This document shows, one piece after another, positions 44,701 to 59,210 of a stretch of DNA of 64,000 bases. This DNA comes from Aralia elata (taxonomy: Eukaryota; Streptophyta; Magnoliopsida; Apiales; Araliaceae): the NCBI GenBank assembly GCA_034770075.1, contig CM068382.1, positions 4,402,001 through 4,466,000 of the forward strand. Direction: 5' to 3'. A program made the translations under genes and the position numbers. The notes beneath the pieces are model-generated. The model searched no databases. It had not been told where the DNA came from and worked only from the letters and a program-made list of their open reading frames with translations. Each line of letters starts with the position of its first letter. Positions within the stretch are counted from its first letter, which is position 1.

Positions 44701-47700
44701 ACATTTTCCAACACATAATATGCGGTATGATGCCACAGTTCTAGCTAGGCTGCCATCTTATAATGGTGGTGTGATGGGGATCATAGAAACATAGAAGAGC
44801 GCAAACGTGCCTAGGAGCACAATTGCAGCCTTGGAAAATAATCTAAGGAAATTCAATATATGCCTATGACCATCAGCATTTAACTAGAGTTGAAAATCTG
44901 GCCACTCTCAAAGGATAGTTGCACGATACTGGTTCAGGTTGATATGAACATGCATATTACTACTGATATCAGAAAAAATACAAAATAAATGCTTGACATT
45001 CAGCCCACTGGCTTAAGGATCAAAGAGCAGTATAGATTTGAAATCTTAAAAATATCATTGACCAATAAGTTTTTGTGCATCGAATATTTCCCTTGATCAT
45101 TGATTAGAAAGTATGACAAAATGACTTCTCTTCAACAGTGTGTTGAATATTAACATTTTATGAAAGTAGAATTGTCTGGTACCACTCACCTGAATGTAAA
45201 ATTGAAGATTTCTAATTAAGAATGCCATATGCTCTCTAACACGCCACATTGGTCTAAAGCGCTGCCGTCTTTGCTGAGAAATTGAGCAGTTCACGCGATC
45301 AGTACGACGTTTGGCAAAGTCCGAGTGATCTTGATGCATCACAGAAGCCCATGATTTTTCCAACTCCATTTGAGTTCGCTTAAGGCGGAGCAAATATTGG
45401 AATATCTTTCGATATCTGGAATATACATGTGATTAGACATAAAACAACAGCCACTAATTTAGTGACCGTAAACTCTTGATGATGCCATGTAGAGCCAACA
45501 ACCAACAAAAAAACAAGTGCATGTATTTACTAGAAGGAATGTTAAAACTTATAAGGTAAGATGAACTGACATTTTTTGTACAATGGCCAAGTAGCCATTA
45601 AACAAGATTGGCATAACAAGAAAGGCAGTTGAGAACTTCACCTAGAAAGCACTTCTTGTGTAAAGAAGAGCTGTAACGGCCAATCAATAGAATATTCAAG
45701 AGCAATACCATCCCATCCATCAAGGGACATCTCTGAAGAAGCATCTGCTAGGGCACCAAGGTCTCCATCGGTATAGGCTTTTGCCTTTGGCAAGTCAACT
45801 TGAGAAGATTTAACTGTGATTCCAAAAGAAGGCATCCTAGACATGGTGAAAAGAAGTTTGATTTCAAGTTTTAAGCTACAATGACATAAACTGATAAACA
45901 GAAGTAAAAATAATACTTAGAAATACTGCATGTCCACCCAGAAATTGAAAAAGTCAATTTGGATTCTCACTTTAAAGACACTCTTGAAAAGTACTTGTCT
46001 TCATCTCCAATAGTCTTTATTGCAGCCTGCAATGCAACAATGAAATTTTTTGGCTTCAATATCAGCATTCAGCAATCTCTGCAAATAGCTTTTAAATAAT
46101 GATCAGGGACGGACCTAACTTTTTCTTTGAAAGGAATTTATTAGATAGAAACGAGTGTTCGTGGAGGGTGGACAAGAAGTCCTCCAAAGAAAACAACTAA
46201 TAGTGGGCGTCATTCTAGGATCCTGAACCAAGCATGGGTATCTAGATGTGTTGAATTTGGAAGAATTGACATCTCTTCTGAAAAAAAATTCTGGCATATC
46301 TTGACAAGAGCCTCTTAAGAAATCAATATGCTGCAGAGGTCAGTCCTTGACTCCTTGAGTTCCCAAAGATATGCTAGAATTTAATATTGATCTCTATATT
46401 ATATTATTATAGTTGCGTATAGCCGTATATTTATTAAAAACTTAACCGGAGTTATGGGTTAATGTTAATTACACTTGCAAGCTTATTTAAAGCCTTCCTA
46501 ATCCACTATCATATTTTGAATTCATTACCAACTTCTTCTTATCCAAATTTGTTTTTTAAAAAAAAAATTATATTTTAAAAATGGTCAATAAGAAAATTCT
46601 GAATATCCCATAGCCTGCATTCAAGAAAAAAAATTCTCCAAATCTTTGTATTTCTAAGCTTTGAAGGGCATATGATACTAAAATACTCACTTGTTTCTGG
46701 GAGAATACATTGAAGGTTATACGGTCATACCTATTATGACAATGTCAAAAAAAAAATAAAAATGTGACAATTTGTTCAAACAGAACATGTATTTTGTTGA
46801 TAGGAAACAGATTTTTTCAAACTAACAGTTCTCATAATCATATATATATATATATATATATAAGATGAGAATCAACTTTTAGGTTTTAGCAACATTTTTT
46901 TAAAAAATTTTTTAAATAAGTCAAGTTTTATCAAAGACTCATTATACGAAGTACATTACAAGTCTAATTAGAATTGAAATCACATAGAGTTACAAGGTAA
47001 AAAGAATATACATATCCTAAAGAAATGACCTGTAATAAACATACCAGTTGAAAGGGAACCATGAGATCAGCTTCTGCAGTTGACTGGCGAGGCGGTAGGC
47101 GCATCAACTGGCGACTCTCCTCAAGGAAACTCTTAACATATCAAATCAACTCGTGTCAACAAGTTCATTATTTTAACAATTAAAAGTAGCATATCAACTT
47201 GCATTAAACTAAAAAGAGAATCTTAATTATTAAATCTTCTGCTCTTAGTTTGCATGCTTATAGTGTGATTCATGACATGAGAAACACAATTGTCATCAAG
47301 CAAGTAAATTAGAGGAACCATTACATCAACACCACTTTTCTCATTTTATCTGGACAACAAATGGTGTCAATATATTGGATTTTATAGTATAAGAAATAAC
47401 AATAATTAAACATCAAACCCCGAACAAAATAGTATGCGATAATTTTATCACAGGTAAGCTTGCTAATTAGTAAAATCTTATCTAATAACAAGGATGCCCC
47501 TGCACAAAGAGTTACTACAAGCTATGATACAAGTGTTATTTTCTATATAAGAAATTATAGGAAGAAAAATTGTGATTACAAATCCATTGATGAGCCACTA
47601 GATGAGTTCATGAAAAGATTAATGCAAACGTTACAGGAAATATGGTAAAAAATGTCAAGCCTTTTGATCTTTATCTAGGACCAAATCAAGTGTTTTGATC

Positions 47701-50700
47701 CTTCTGGCACATTTACTTAATGATTTCTGTTCCAGTTATTCTACATATTAAGGTTTCAAATTTCCCTTCTCAACTTTTTAAAGTAACCACACAACAAGTT
47801 CAAAATAAAAGGTTTTAACTTACAAAAACATAAGATCAAAATAAAAGAAACTCCACAAGGGAGCATAACTGATTTATTGTTCACCCTGTACCTGGAAAAA
47901 GTCACCTTTAGCTAAAAGAAAATAATCTTTGAGGGCCTTCAAGTGGCCATCTAAGTCCGCACGTACAACCACAAGCTGCAAATGCGGCAAAATAAAATAA
48001 AATAAAACTTCAATAGATTTTCTTTAAAGACAGGGAGAATAAATTTGCCTCATCAGGTACCTGCCAAAGATGACTGGCCGCAATAGCCCGAATTGAGTCA
48101 ACAGAACTCTCAAATGATCTTTTGTGGAACTCAGATGATTCCTGCATATAATATAATAGATGAAAATCCATTCTAAAAGTAAGATTGCGGAAAGAAAGAA
48201 ACAGAGTTTTCCACAACAGGAAAAACACAAGAAAACTGACAAATCAGTGTGGGGCTGTGGGCAGCTACATTCTAAGAATGAAGCATACAGTGAGCAGTAA
48301 AATAAACAAATATGTTATGGGTATCTACAACAAACAGGATGGTGTAAAATTTTCACTATAATGATAATGGGTCCTGAGAAAGACCTTTAAGTCTTGAAGC
48401 ATAGATTCAATCTTATCAGCCTCGGATTGAGGAAGTAATTCCTCTCCGATCAACTTTGTGTCCAATAAAGGTTCCTTCTGGAAAGAGAAGCGACCCTTAA
48501 ATCCTTGAGTAGTTTGTGATCCTCTTGGTATTTGCCGGTGGGATGGAGCATCATGGAAGCGGAAGGCAGGACTTGGATTTCGAAGAACCCTGACTGCTTT
48601 TCCAGCAAAAAGAATGGATTCTGCCACTCGCATTGGAATATAGTCTGGCAGCATATCCTGCAGAGAAAGCAATGTTAGAAGGTAGTGCACTAATTTGTTC
48701 CACATAGTAGCTCACAACAAGTGCTATAGCCAAAGCAGAAAAAGAAACTCCAAAAATGGAAAACAAGTAAACAACAGGTATACAATTACTAGAACTAAAG
48801 CCACAATAGCATTATGCTAATTTGTCAGATGAATAAAAAAAAGATATGAAGAAAGAGAGCTGAAAGAAGTATACAATCTTCTTGCTCATGAACGTCGGTT
48901 CACAACAAGAACAGCCCGAAATGCAGAATATATCAACAGTCTAAAGTACCGATATCAGCAAAATTACAAATATATTATCCGAAATGCTAACATATGAAGT
49001 TACAAAAGAATGTTAATCTGAATGAGAGATGCAGTGTAAGGAATATAGTTTGATTTACCAAAGATATATGAAATCCCAGGTGCCAATCTGTCAGAGATGC
49101 ATCATTGATTGACATGCGTGCCAACTTTTCAAGCATGTCTTCATGAGAAGGTTCATGCTCGGCATCCCTGTCCTCCTGCCTAAATATTAGAAAATCAATA
49201 CCCTGTTTGAGGCATCCCTTTTCTAAATTAACACAAAAGGAAAAAATACAATAAACGAGCACAAAAGGCGTTGCCATTACAGAAGTATAAACATTCAGTC
49301 ATTTAAAAAGATAATACGTTTTATGGGGGAGGGGTCAAGGGTGGGATTTTCAAAGGTTCCTTGGTGCGAACATGGTTTTCTGTGTCAAACATTAAAGGCC
49401 ACAGAAACAAGTACAATAGTATGCTCCTCATTAAGTGTATGCAACAAGAAATCTAGTAGTTTGTCTTTCCTACATTTACAAGTTGTTAGACATATGAATG
49501 GCAGAAAAGAACTTATGCATTAAAATAAAATACAAAAGCTCAACCAAAATGATGACAGGGACCAAAGAAGATTAAATGCAGAATATAAAGAAAACGCAGA
49601 CGATAGATTAATTAGCATGGTTCAGTTTTTGCAGCTTACCCCTCACCCTCCCCTCCCTGGCCCCCACCCCAACGCACAAACGAAATCTACAATGAATAAA
49701 TAAATTTTAAAAAAATGCAAAATTTCATTTTTAACAAAATAATATATGGAATTAGCAACTGCAAGACAGTTAAGAGCTTGAAGCAGGGAGGCAGTCTGTA
49801 ACAACATTCTTATCTGCTTAGACTAAAACTTACTTTCATTTCTCAAATTATAAGGTGGAATAAACAAGTGTAAACTGGGTTTAACAATCCACAAAAATGT
49901 GAAAATGAATATCAGCCATCAAAGATACAAGTTATTGGTCATACCTGCTAATGAAAAATTCTCCATATTGATCATGAAGAATCCCATACACCATCCAAGA
50001 CGCTAGTTGATTATACATGACCTGATGACCATGCCAAAGGAGTCTAAGCTTCAGGGGAAAAACATAAAAATAATAATGTTAGTGTTCAAGTAAATACTTG
50101 GTTGTCACCGCATTGGACAGATAACTAGAACATAATTAACTCAACGCATCTATCATGAATCTTCCTGGATGAGTGATGTATAGTGTCCCAGCAGTACTTC
50201 AATGAGCAATATATTCTGTAGTAGCAGTACTAAGCAGACCAGAATAGTGTGCACGCGCATGTGACCACATAATGTGCACACGCATGTGTACGTATATACA
50301 GAACCTTAAGAATACTTCACCAAATAATGAAAAATATTAAAAGATAAAGACTGCTGTAAATAAAGAAGTTTATTCATCAAAGATGCATAATCAAATGTAA
50401 AGAAGGAAGTATATTTATTAAAAGATGCAGAATCAAAGATCTCGCACTACTTCTGTTTTTGGAGTGTAAAAGTACAAAATCTAATTAGATTTAGCTAGTC
50501 TCACTTTCCATATTGAAGCATAGGACCTGACTCAAGCTTCGTCTCTTAGATTTAATGAGATGGGATTAGGCTTTATTTGAATTTTGAACAAACATTCGTT
50601 GATATTGTAGGAATTACAGGTCCTAATATTGTGATAATCGTGACTAGGTGTAGCCATAGGATAGCATGTTCTGCATATGAAGGCCCAGTGTGGAAAGTAT

Positions 50701-53307
50701 GCCAAATAAAAAGTTTGTGGTGACTTGCAAGATCTTTTAGGGCTCACATGACCAAGCTATCAAGTAATATCTAACAGAAAGTGAAATCTTTCCTCATATG
50801 TAAGGAAATATCTGTATGGAGAAGAACTAAACCGGTTGAATCCATACAAACTATTATGAGATGTTAACAAATATCTATGTTCCAAGTTGAGAGAATGGTA
50901 TGTGTAGTGTTGTTGTATGAGACTCCACGCACCTAAAGTAGATTGAAAACTACATACTTATCAACGAGGTATATTGGTAGTATAAAGTATAAAGTACCCA
51001 AGTTTTCTGAAAGCACAGAAGGACACCCTCAAAGCTTTTCTAATAACTACATACAGTTTCCCTGAGTTTCTGAATAACGCTTGAAATAATCCAGTAAGAC
51101 TATATATGGAACTCAGAAAGAGTAAGGCGAAGGAAAGGAAAGGGAAAAGGAGAAGAAAATGAGATATAAAATTCTATAAGAGCTTTGTCAACAGTCTTTT
51201 ACAAATAATTTTTTACCATCCTTGACAACAGAGTATTTAATAGCATATAAAATTGGACTTATGTTCATTAAGAGTGCCATTTTTTTTTTATCACATACCC
51301 TCTCCTTTTTCACCTTTTCCGTTCGTTTCCTCACTCTTTCCAAGTTCCAAATTTATCCTGAAGAAAATAAATTGTCCGGCAGCATCAAAAAGGAAGTATA
51401 GAAGAGTAACAAAGTTCACACCTCTGAATACAACTCTGCAATTCGGGCACCCCACAGTGACATCGCTTGTGCAAAAGGTTAAGAAGTCGTCCTCCACATA
51501 TACCATCACGCTCAATCTCTAGAATGAGCTCATAAAGAGGTGGGAGAAGAACCAAAAACTAGGATAACCATCCATCAATCACTCGAAGAAGAAAATATAC
51601 AAACAAAAAAAAACGTAGAAGTATGACCCCAAAAGTAAGGAAATAGGGATGATTACAAAGTCATTTTGATAACAGCATATAATATAGTTATGTACAAGAT
51701 GTAAAGTAAAACCAAAGCAAAAAAGAAACTAGAATGCGGCAGATGATTACATGGGCCAAATATACCAAACAACATCAAAACACGAACAAATTGGAAGTAC
51801 TAAATGCAAATGAGGACATTACTTTTTTAATAGGTAATTTCGGCCCAAGTATGAAAGGATGATGTTACTAAAGGAAAAGAACAACATAATTAACATAGTT
51901 ACCGAAGAAGACACGGTTTCTCTACTTCAAAATTGCTCCTCAGTTTGCATTCAGTTGTATACAGAATCTTTCGAATGCCCTAAAATCTTAACAGTACTCT
52001 ATAGTGAAATAATCATATATTCGTATCATACATACACAAAGCTTGTTTTAGCTAGCTGTTTCTTTTCACTAGTTGGAAAAATGCTTGAACAAATTTCACC
52101 ACCACTCAATCTGCTTTTTTTAAGGACCATTACAAGTAGACAACTATACCAGTATACATGCATATATCCGATTACTGTAAGGTAGACTATAAAACCACAA
52201 AGTTAAAATTCAAAAAGATATTCCTGTACTTCTTGAATAGTTTCATAATTAGACCCAAAATGTTTCGGGAGGATCTCTGAAGTAAATGGCGGCGAAGTAA
52301 TTCTTTCTTGTAAAGTACCCATTTTTTTTCATTCTATTTATATCTTTTATTAAATTAATAATTACTATATTAATAAGAATTTTATTAGAATAAATTATAA
52401 TAGAATAACTCTGGCCATCTCAAAATGAATGACAGTCTAATTTAAAAGATCATGCTTTTTAAGAAAAGTTGTCAATTTCCAATTTAACCCCCTAATGCAA
52501 TTTAAATATTAGTAATATCGATGATTAAATAAAACCTATCCTTAGCCATTTTTCATAGTGGGTGATTTTGGAACATTATGTCACTTTTTGGTCTACATTT
52601 AGTCTTAGAAAGTGGACAATCTTTTTTGAACAAAGAATACCGGAAAGATGGTCGCTTACTCGCCCGTGTTCATGCCAAGGAACTACATAACAACTCATTG
52701 AAGTGTTGCAGTGAAAATATGTAATACAAAAATTGAGGAACTGAAATTCAAAAATCTACCTTATTAAGGCCTTGAGTAACTGTAGCCAAAATGGGCAAAG
52801 TATCAGACAGTAATTTCTGCTCAATATGCAAAACAGCTGACCTGTAAACTGACAGAACCTCCACAACGCCATTAGCAATCGCCCTCCGATACACACTCTG
52901 CTTCTCCTTTTTAGGTTTCAACAATTCAGAAGTTCGAGACAAAGGAGACTCATTCCCCGACCGTATCCAACTTAAATTTCTGGACTTGGTCGCAAATCTA
53001 TCGAGCTCTCTGTAATAAAATCCTAACGTGATAATCCTCTCAATAACATCCCTGAAATCACAATCATACATGAAGTGTATGAATAGTCAAATTATAGAAG
53101 CAACTGAGTAAAATATTAGCAAAAAAATTACCTTTCGCTAGGTTGGAGGAAAGAGAGATCGGGAGCGAGCTTGAAGGTAGGTTTGCCGCCGGAAATGGGA
53201 GCATCGGGAGATAAGTGAAGAATGCCGAGAGAATTTTGGTGTTCTCTTTCGTCGATGATGAGATCGCCGGTGAAACCTAAGAGTGAGATTAGGAGTTCGT
53301 GAAGCAT
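41756..53307 (-). CDS. GCP4: Gamma-tubulin complex component 4
   Basis: Subunit of the gamma-tubulin ring complex that nucleates microtubules on the cortex, nuclear surface and spindle. Sixteen coding exons in transcript order: 53307-53132, 53051-52760, 51558-51422, 50043-49945, 49179-49059, 48657-48385, 48141-48061, 47975-47892, 47131-47045, 46026-45971, 45836-45642, 45415-45190, 43635-43547, 42563-42410, 42028-41906, 41818-41756, giving 751 residues (Arabidopsis about 745). The N terminus MLHELLISLLGFTGDLI and the GCP N-terminal domain (LPDYIPMRVAESILFAGKAV) precede the gamma-tubulin-binding C-terminal domain (EYSIDWPLQLFFTQ, MWRVREHMAFLIRNLQFYIQ, RRFLLRLNFNSFFE). All phases agree. The 5' splice site after 48385 is the weak GTCTTT. 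The gene fills over 11 kb mainly with introns. Confidence 0.95.
46842..46862. repeat. (AT)n microsatellite in GCP4 intron
   Basis: A perfect dinucleotide run of about ten units between exons 9 and 10 of GCP4. A candidate polymorphic marker. Confidence 0.85.
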
Positions 53308-54679
53308 GATTGTGCTAGCTACCAATTCACACACATACACGCATTAGTGTGTGTGATTAAAGTTGGATCTATAAATTTGGACTTCGAAATTTGAAAATGC
53401 AAATCCGAATTTATTGAGGAAATATTTTGCCGTTTAGGTTTTCAGTTTTGTGCAAGTGAGAGTGGCGGGAGCCCACATCCACCACTTTCAATTTTTTTTT
53501 CCTGCCATGGCCCATGGGGTTATGAGTATGGTTATAGTCACAAAACAATTTTATAAAAAATAATTTACAAAATAATTGTAAAGTCTAATTAGTTGATTAT
53601 CTAGATAAACTTAACGATGATAATCAACTATATTATTTTATATTTATCTTTAATAGTCATTCTTTAATCACAAAACATAATGACAATATTATTTTTAACT
53701 ATTATTCTTTAGTCACAAAACATTATAACAATACTAAACTGCAGAACTGATTCGAGGAGACATTTTTATAAAAAATTAAAAAATTCATTATGATATTATA
53801 AAAATTAAAACATTAGTGTCTATATTATAATTTTGTGTAAATATGAGGAGCAGCTTTACAATTTACCCTTTTTGATGGGACTTATGTTGCCATATGAGAC
53901 GTAACCAGACATAAAATTTCAGAGTAATTCAACAGCAATTTCCTGTTATCACAACCTTCACACGTTAAACTTTCCACCATGTACAATGATATTGTCACAA
54001 TAATAACAAAACTATAAAATATACGTGCTTAATATAATATTTTTTTATATCATAATTTTCAAACATAAATATAAATTTTAAGGTGTTTAATTATGTTGTA
54101 GACCTCAACTGTTTAAAAGAAATCAATTAATCAAAGACGCAATCTCATTTATATAAAGAAAAAGAATCTTAATACTGACATACAGTTTAACATTCAAAAT
54201 TAATATAAAATTATTAATTTGATACAAACAAATATAACAATTATAAACTAACTATAATTTACTATTAATTACCACTGGCCAGTGAATTAACAAAAATAAA
54301 TAAATAAAAAATGCTGGCCAGTGTCCTAACAAAATTGCATTGTATAAATAAATGCCTTGAGCTGAATTCAGTATCTCCTTTTTCTAACAACTAACCTAAC
54401 AAAGAGCCTCTTCTTGATAACTTATCTCCTAATTGACAAATACACTTTTCTCTCAATTTAACAAATTCTCCTACAAAAGAACATTCTCCTTTGGCATTCA
54501 TAGAACTGCCAAGGAAATATATATTATACATAACTGACTAAAAGGGGAAAAACTGGACGCATATAAATTCTAAATGGCTAAAACAGTAATCTTTTTTCAC
54601 TGCTTTGCCTCCACTCCTTTTGCTCTGCTTCTGCAGTCCGCTTGTATCACTTTGTATCAATCTTTTTCACAGTTCTGCC
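53308..54679. other. GCP4 promoter side and UTP14 3' flank
   Basis: 53308 to about 53520 is the GCP4 leader and proximal promoter. 53520-54350 is AT-rich spacer with 'atcacaaaacat(a)atgacaata' words repeated near 53665 and 53715. 54350-54679 is the probable UTP14 3' UTR. No gene is seen. Confidence 0.5.
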
Positions 54680-57600
54680 TCAATTCTTGTTCTTCCGTCT
54701 CTTCCCACTCCGCTTATGCTCCTCTGCTCTCCCATGGGGATCCACATCTTCATATTTGATTGGTTTTATGATCACACCAGATTTCTTCACCACCTGTATG
54801 AATCACAAACAAAGTCAGAGTAGCCTTGCAACCATATTGCACTTATCCTTGTGTCAGAGACTCATAGTGAGGATGAAAACCAAAACATTCACAACGAATA
54901 TATAACAAAGGGAGGCAAGTCTAATGTGGAACGCACTTCTGGGCGATTAAGAGCTCCAATTGCAGTTGCAGGGTTGAATTCAGGACCAATAGGCATCCGG
55001 ATGCTCTGCTCAAAAACTTCCTTCGATGTGTACGGACAAGGCAATGTCTTTGTGTGCAGCTTCTCAGCCTGCATATACCATTACAAGCACACACATTAGG
55101 TAAGAAATAAAGTTAATGAATTGTATACATGTACAATGTGTATGTTTCTGATTATTTCAGTTTCTATCACCTAAATTGTAACGTAATGCACCTAATAAAC
55201 CTTATAACCAAAATGACTGACCTTTTTATCGAACTTCTCAGATATGATCACATTCTTAAGATGTGCATCCTTCCTCTTCTTAAGAGTTTCTTCCCTCTTC
55301 TTTTTAGCATTCTCATGCTCTTCCAGCATCCAAGAAGGTAAGCCTCTCTTTTTTTGTACATGAGTCCACTGACCCCAGCCAGGAAGTAGAACGGGCTTTT
55401 CTGGTTCTGGATTTTCCTCATTTAAAATCTCCTCTTTATCCTTCTCAAACTCTTCCTCCACGTTATCACCCGCAAAAGCACGCCTTATAAGATCAGCTTG
55501 AGATGGGAGTTCGTAGGTTGACTTGTTTACAGAAGTTAAAATCCCATCCACCATACCAACTTCACCATCTGTATCGCTATTATTTTCTAGTTCCTGTACA
55601 AACACAACATACAGAAACAGAACACAAAAATAAGTATAATAAGAGACCATTGAATAAAAATGGTGGTGCATCTTTTATATTCCAAATGGCTGTACCTCTA
55701 TCCCGTCATCATACAAAGCAGGCTCCATAAGTTGAGAAGGGTTTTTGCCAGTTGCAACCATTTCATTTTTATTTTTCATCTGCTCAGTAAAGTGTGGTAG
55801 ATTTTTTTTCTGTTCATCATTCAAATTTAAACAAGGGTAAGAATGGAAGGGAACAAAATGATTCCATTCAATGAACGGAAGTGAAATAATTGAAGTCAAA
55901 TCTAACCCTTTTCCACGAGTCGGACGCGAATAGAGCAACTTCATATGTTGTCTTGGGACCCGGGTCCTTAACAATTTCATCAAAACTCTACCCACCACAA
56001 AGATGAAATTGTTGTTACGCTCACATTAAAAACAAGATACATTCTGAAAAAGAACTTTTGAAAAGGAAAAAAGATATTCCCTCACCTTAAACACATTATC
56101 ATGACTAATCTCAGACTCCTCACGAAGCACATTAGGATCAACATTAATATCTTTATGCAAATAGTTTCTTCTGGCATGTCCAACATCAACATCATCTTTG
56201 GTCTCAAAGTCATCTTCACTATCAGTATTACCATAATAATTATCTGATCTAATCTTTTTACTTGATTCTTGAACCTGCTGCTTTGGGGCACCAAAGACCC
56301 TCCTGCCACTGGAAGTACCCGTTTTTAGACTTTCTGTGTTGCTCTTATCCTCCAACTGATTCAGTGACGATTCATATTCTTGAAGGGCAACCTTAGCTTC
56401 TTCATCAGCTGCCTCTTTCCTCTTTTTCAACCCGCGGACCTATGTCAATGCAATCAACAGAAGAAAAATTGATAAATAACTACTAATCCAGGAAGATAAG
56501 CGTTCACACGAGGGAACATAGCAAAGATTACCATGAAAGGTAAAGAAAGCACTCCTGATTTAGGCATTTCATCATCTTCTAGTACTTCAAGTGTCTTCTC
56601 TTTCGCTCTCTCTAACAATTTCAATGCACCCTCTTGATCTGAACCAACTGAAATGTCATCAGCGTCGTCATCATCACTGCTGTCATCACTGCTACTACCA
56701 TCCCTCATTGAGTTCATTTTTCTAGTCAAAAGAGCATGTTGATGGAGCTGTTCATTGATAGCAGCTCGAGTTCCATCATCTTGGGCACTCAAACCACGCT
56801 CTAAAATGCGTCTCGCCCATTTGTTATTGTTCTTGTGCTTCAGTGTCAAGCGTTCCTATGACAAAGGACATGTTAACAGATTAAAACAGAACTTGTTTTT
56901 TACAATCAAGAAACTTTTACAAACTTGCTCTTTATGTAAACAATATGACTAGAGATAATCACCTGAAGCCTTTTGAACTCTTGCTTCATTGCAAGTTCTT
57001 TAACAGCTTCAGGGTCCATTTCAATTTCAGACGCTGCTGCTTTCAATCTGTCTTTCTTCAACAAGCGATGGTATGTTTTGGACTTTATCTTTTTTACGCG
57101 TTTCGCCTTCATTTCATGACGAAAAAGAAGATTACGCATTTTGGCAAGACGGTCCTGGCGATCCTTCACATCTTCCACCGAAATCTGACAAACATAATTT
57201 ACAAACCCCAAAAGAAATTTTTTATTAAACCATCATATTAATTTGTGTTTTTTTTTCATTGATAATTTTGGCCCCAAGTATGGGGATTACAACCAGCAAA
57301 CTTGAGGTTATTACTATATTCATTTTCCACTGTATAAATGTTTTTATGTAAGCTGCATTGACAGTGCAATATTATAACCATGTATGACAGAAACAGCAGA
57401 ATTAAATCTATGGTGATGAATTTTACAACCCTTCTACCTTGTTCAGTTCAAGGAGCCTGGCACCATCTTTTTTGTAAGCTTCTGCAACTTCATTATTATT
57501 AACCAATGCAGCCATTTGTTTCTCAAAAGCAGTTCTAGGTTCAAATTCCGAAGCTATTGCCCCCACTGTGGAAAAACCCAGGTCTGTATCTTCGTCAAAG

Positions 57601-59023
57601 TAGATCGTAGGTGCCTCTCTGTTCCTCTTGACCAACGGTTCCCACTTAGTGATGTCCTTCTTTGATTGCTCATAAGCTGCCTTCCTTTCCAATTTCTCTC
57701 TATCTGGTTTTGGAAGGGGTGCGTGAATGGACATAGACTTTCTCTCCATTCGTTGCATGTTCTTTTTAAGTTTGGTGAAACCAGACTTTCCGTGAAGTGG
57801 GTCCAGAAGGTCATGAATACTAATGGAACCATCACCATCCAGTACATCACGACTAGGATTATACTCATCCTCTGGATAAGCCTCAGATATGACGATATTC
57901 TTCTTCCTCTTTTTGCCTGGCAAATAATAAAAACATTAGGCTAGTCCTAATAGTGATTGATATAAAAGGTGATGGTCATATATCATTTACAGACTATTGG
58001 GAAATTTCCTAATAAGTATGTCAGACTTGCTTTTTACAGAATTATTTCAACAGAGTGCCCAAACTATATGGAACTGAAAAGACAATCAAAAATCCAAGCA
58101 TAAGCTACTGGAGCAACATTCCTTGTATTAGCATGTCATGCATCCTAAACTTTAAAAAGCATGGTAATTTAAAGAATGTTTTTTGGCATTTTTAAGGTAA
58201 GTAATTTGAGGCTCAATGTTACCTTCAAAAGCATCACCGGGCAATCCAGTGATTTCTTGCAACATCCTTGCATGCCTGCCATCGTCTTCCTCTTCAATAC
58301 TATCTCCTAGGTTTCTGTTAGTACCACCAAAATCATCGTCCTCATCTTCATCATCAGAGTCAACATTCTCATCCTACAGAATAAATCAACACAAACGACC
58401 AACAAATTTAACAGATAAACAGGAATTTCAACTCTGGAAAAAGGAAGAGCAAGAATTCAGGTCTTAAGGCTAACAAACAAAGAGTGCTAAAGTTTACTAA
58501 ACATCCTGAGTTGCAAAAGTAGTATTTTAAATTAAAAAAATCACTTATTTCTTTTCCAACTGTTAACTAACCACATCAAAGACAAATGGTTACTTCACCA
58601 TGGAATATAGCACATCTAAACCCCAAGCGATGGGAGAAATGGTCGATACTTAAAAATGAACTAACATTAGAATTGTAAAAATGAACTAACCTTAAATTGG
58701 TCGGGAAGTTGATACTCGAAATTATCAACAGGGTCATAACGGCGATTCTTACGGGATTCTTCCTCGGGAATCGCTTCTTCGTATTCATAAAGGTCGTTAG
58801 CATCATCGGAATCAATTTCTTCGTCGCTGAGGGAAGGATTAGGGTTAGGGTTTAGGAGCTCGACCTCCCTCCGCAAAGCGTTAGGCAAATGGGGACCAGT
58901 CCTCTTCGTTTTCTCTCCTCGTCCTCCTTTCTTCGAGTTTGTATGTTTATTTTTCCTCATCTGATTCCCTCTCTCTTTCTTGTGTGTGATTTCGTCTCTC
59001 ACTTTTCTCTTCTTGTCCGCCAT
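54680..59023 (-). CDS. UTP14: UTP14, U3 snoRNP / SSU processome protein
   Basis: Nucleolar component of the small-subunit processome, needed for 18S pre-rRNA processing; in yeast Utp14 activates the helicase Dhr1. Exons in transcript order: 59023-58691, 58373-58223, 57916-57438, 57184-56963, 56855-56532, 56439-56086, 55987-55907, 55779-55696, 55593-55222, 55068-54937, 54793-54680, giving 881 residues. Landmarks: a Lys/Arg-rich nucleolar-type N terminus (MADKKRKVRDEITHKKERG), acidic Asp/Glu/Ser tracts, KSKTYHRLLKKDRLKAA, NKWARRILERGL, the highly conserved LLPGWGQWTHVQKKRGLPSW, then KTLPCPYTSKEVFEQSIRMP and VVKKSGVIIKPIKYED, ending in a basic tail. Exon 8 may instead begin 30 bp earlier (55809), which would add ten in-frame residues. 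Divergent from the PARP gene to its right. Confidence 0.93.
58839..58856 (-). repeat. Telomere-like repeat inside UTP14 exon 1
   Basis: The plus strand reads TTAGGGTTAGGGTTTAGG, more than two units of the plant telomere/telo-box motif (AAACCCTAA on the coding strand). It encodes the low-complexity run NPNPNP. Telo-boxes near the start are typical of ribosome-biogenesis genes, but here the motif is within coding sequence. Confidence 0.85.
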
Positions 59024-59210
59024 CTTTGTGAAGGGAACAGAGAGAAGGAAAGAGAAAGAAGCAAGCGGCTGCTATGAACTCGTAGCCTCGTAGGGCTGTG
59101 TTTGGAGACTGCGTTAGGTTTTGTTCCACTCTGCTTGTGACAAATAGAAAAGAAATGATACAAACCTTAAAAAATGAAAAAAAAAACTATAAATTAAAAT
59201 ATTTAAAAAA

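Noticed and set aside
54680..59023. NOP14 identity for the nucleolar gene
   Set aside because: The conserved PGWGQWT and IRMPIGPE blocks and the overall order of motifs are those of UTP14, not NOP14.
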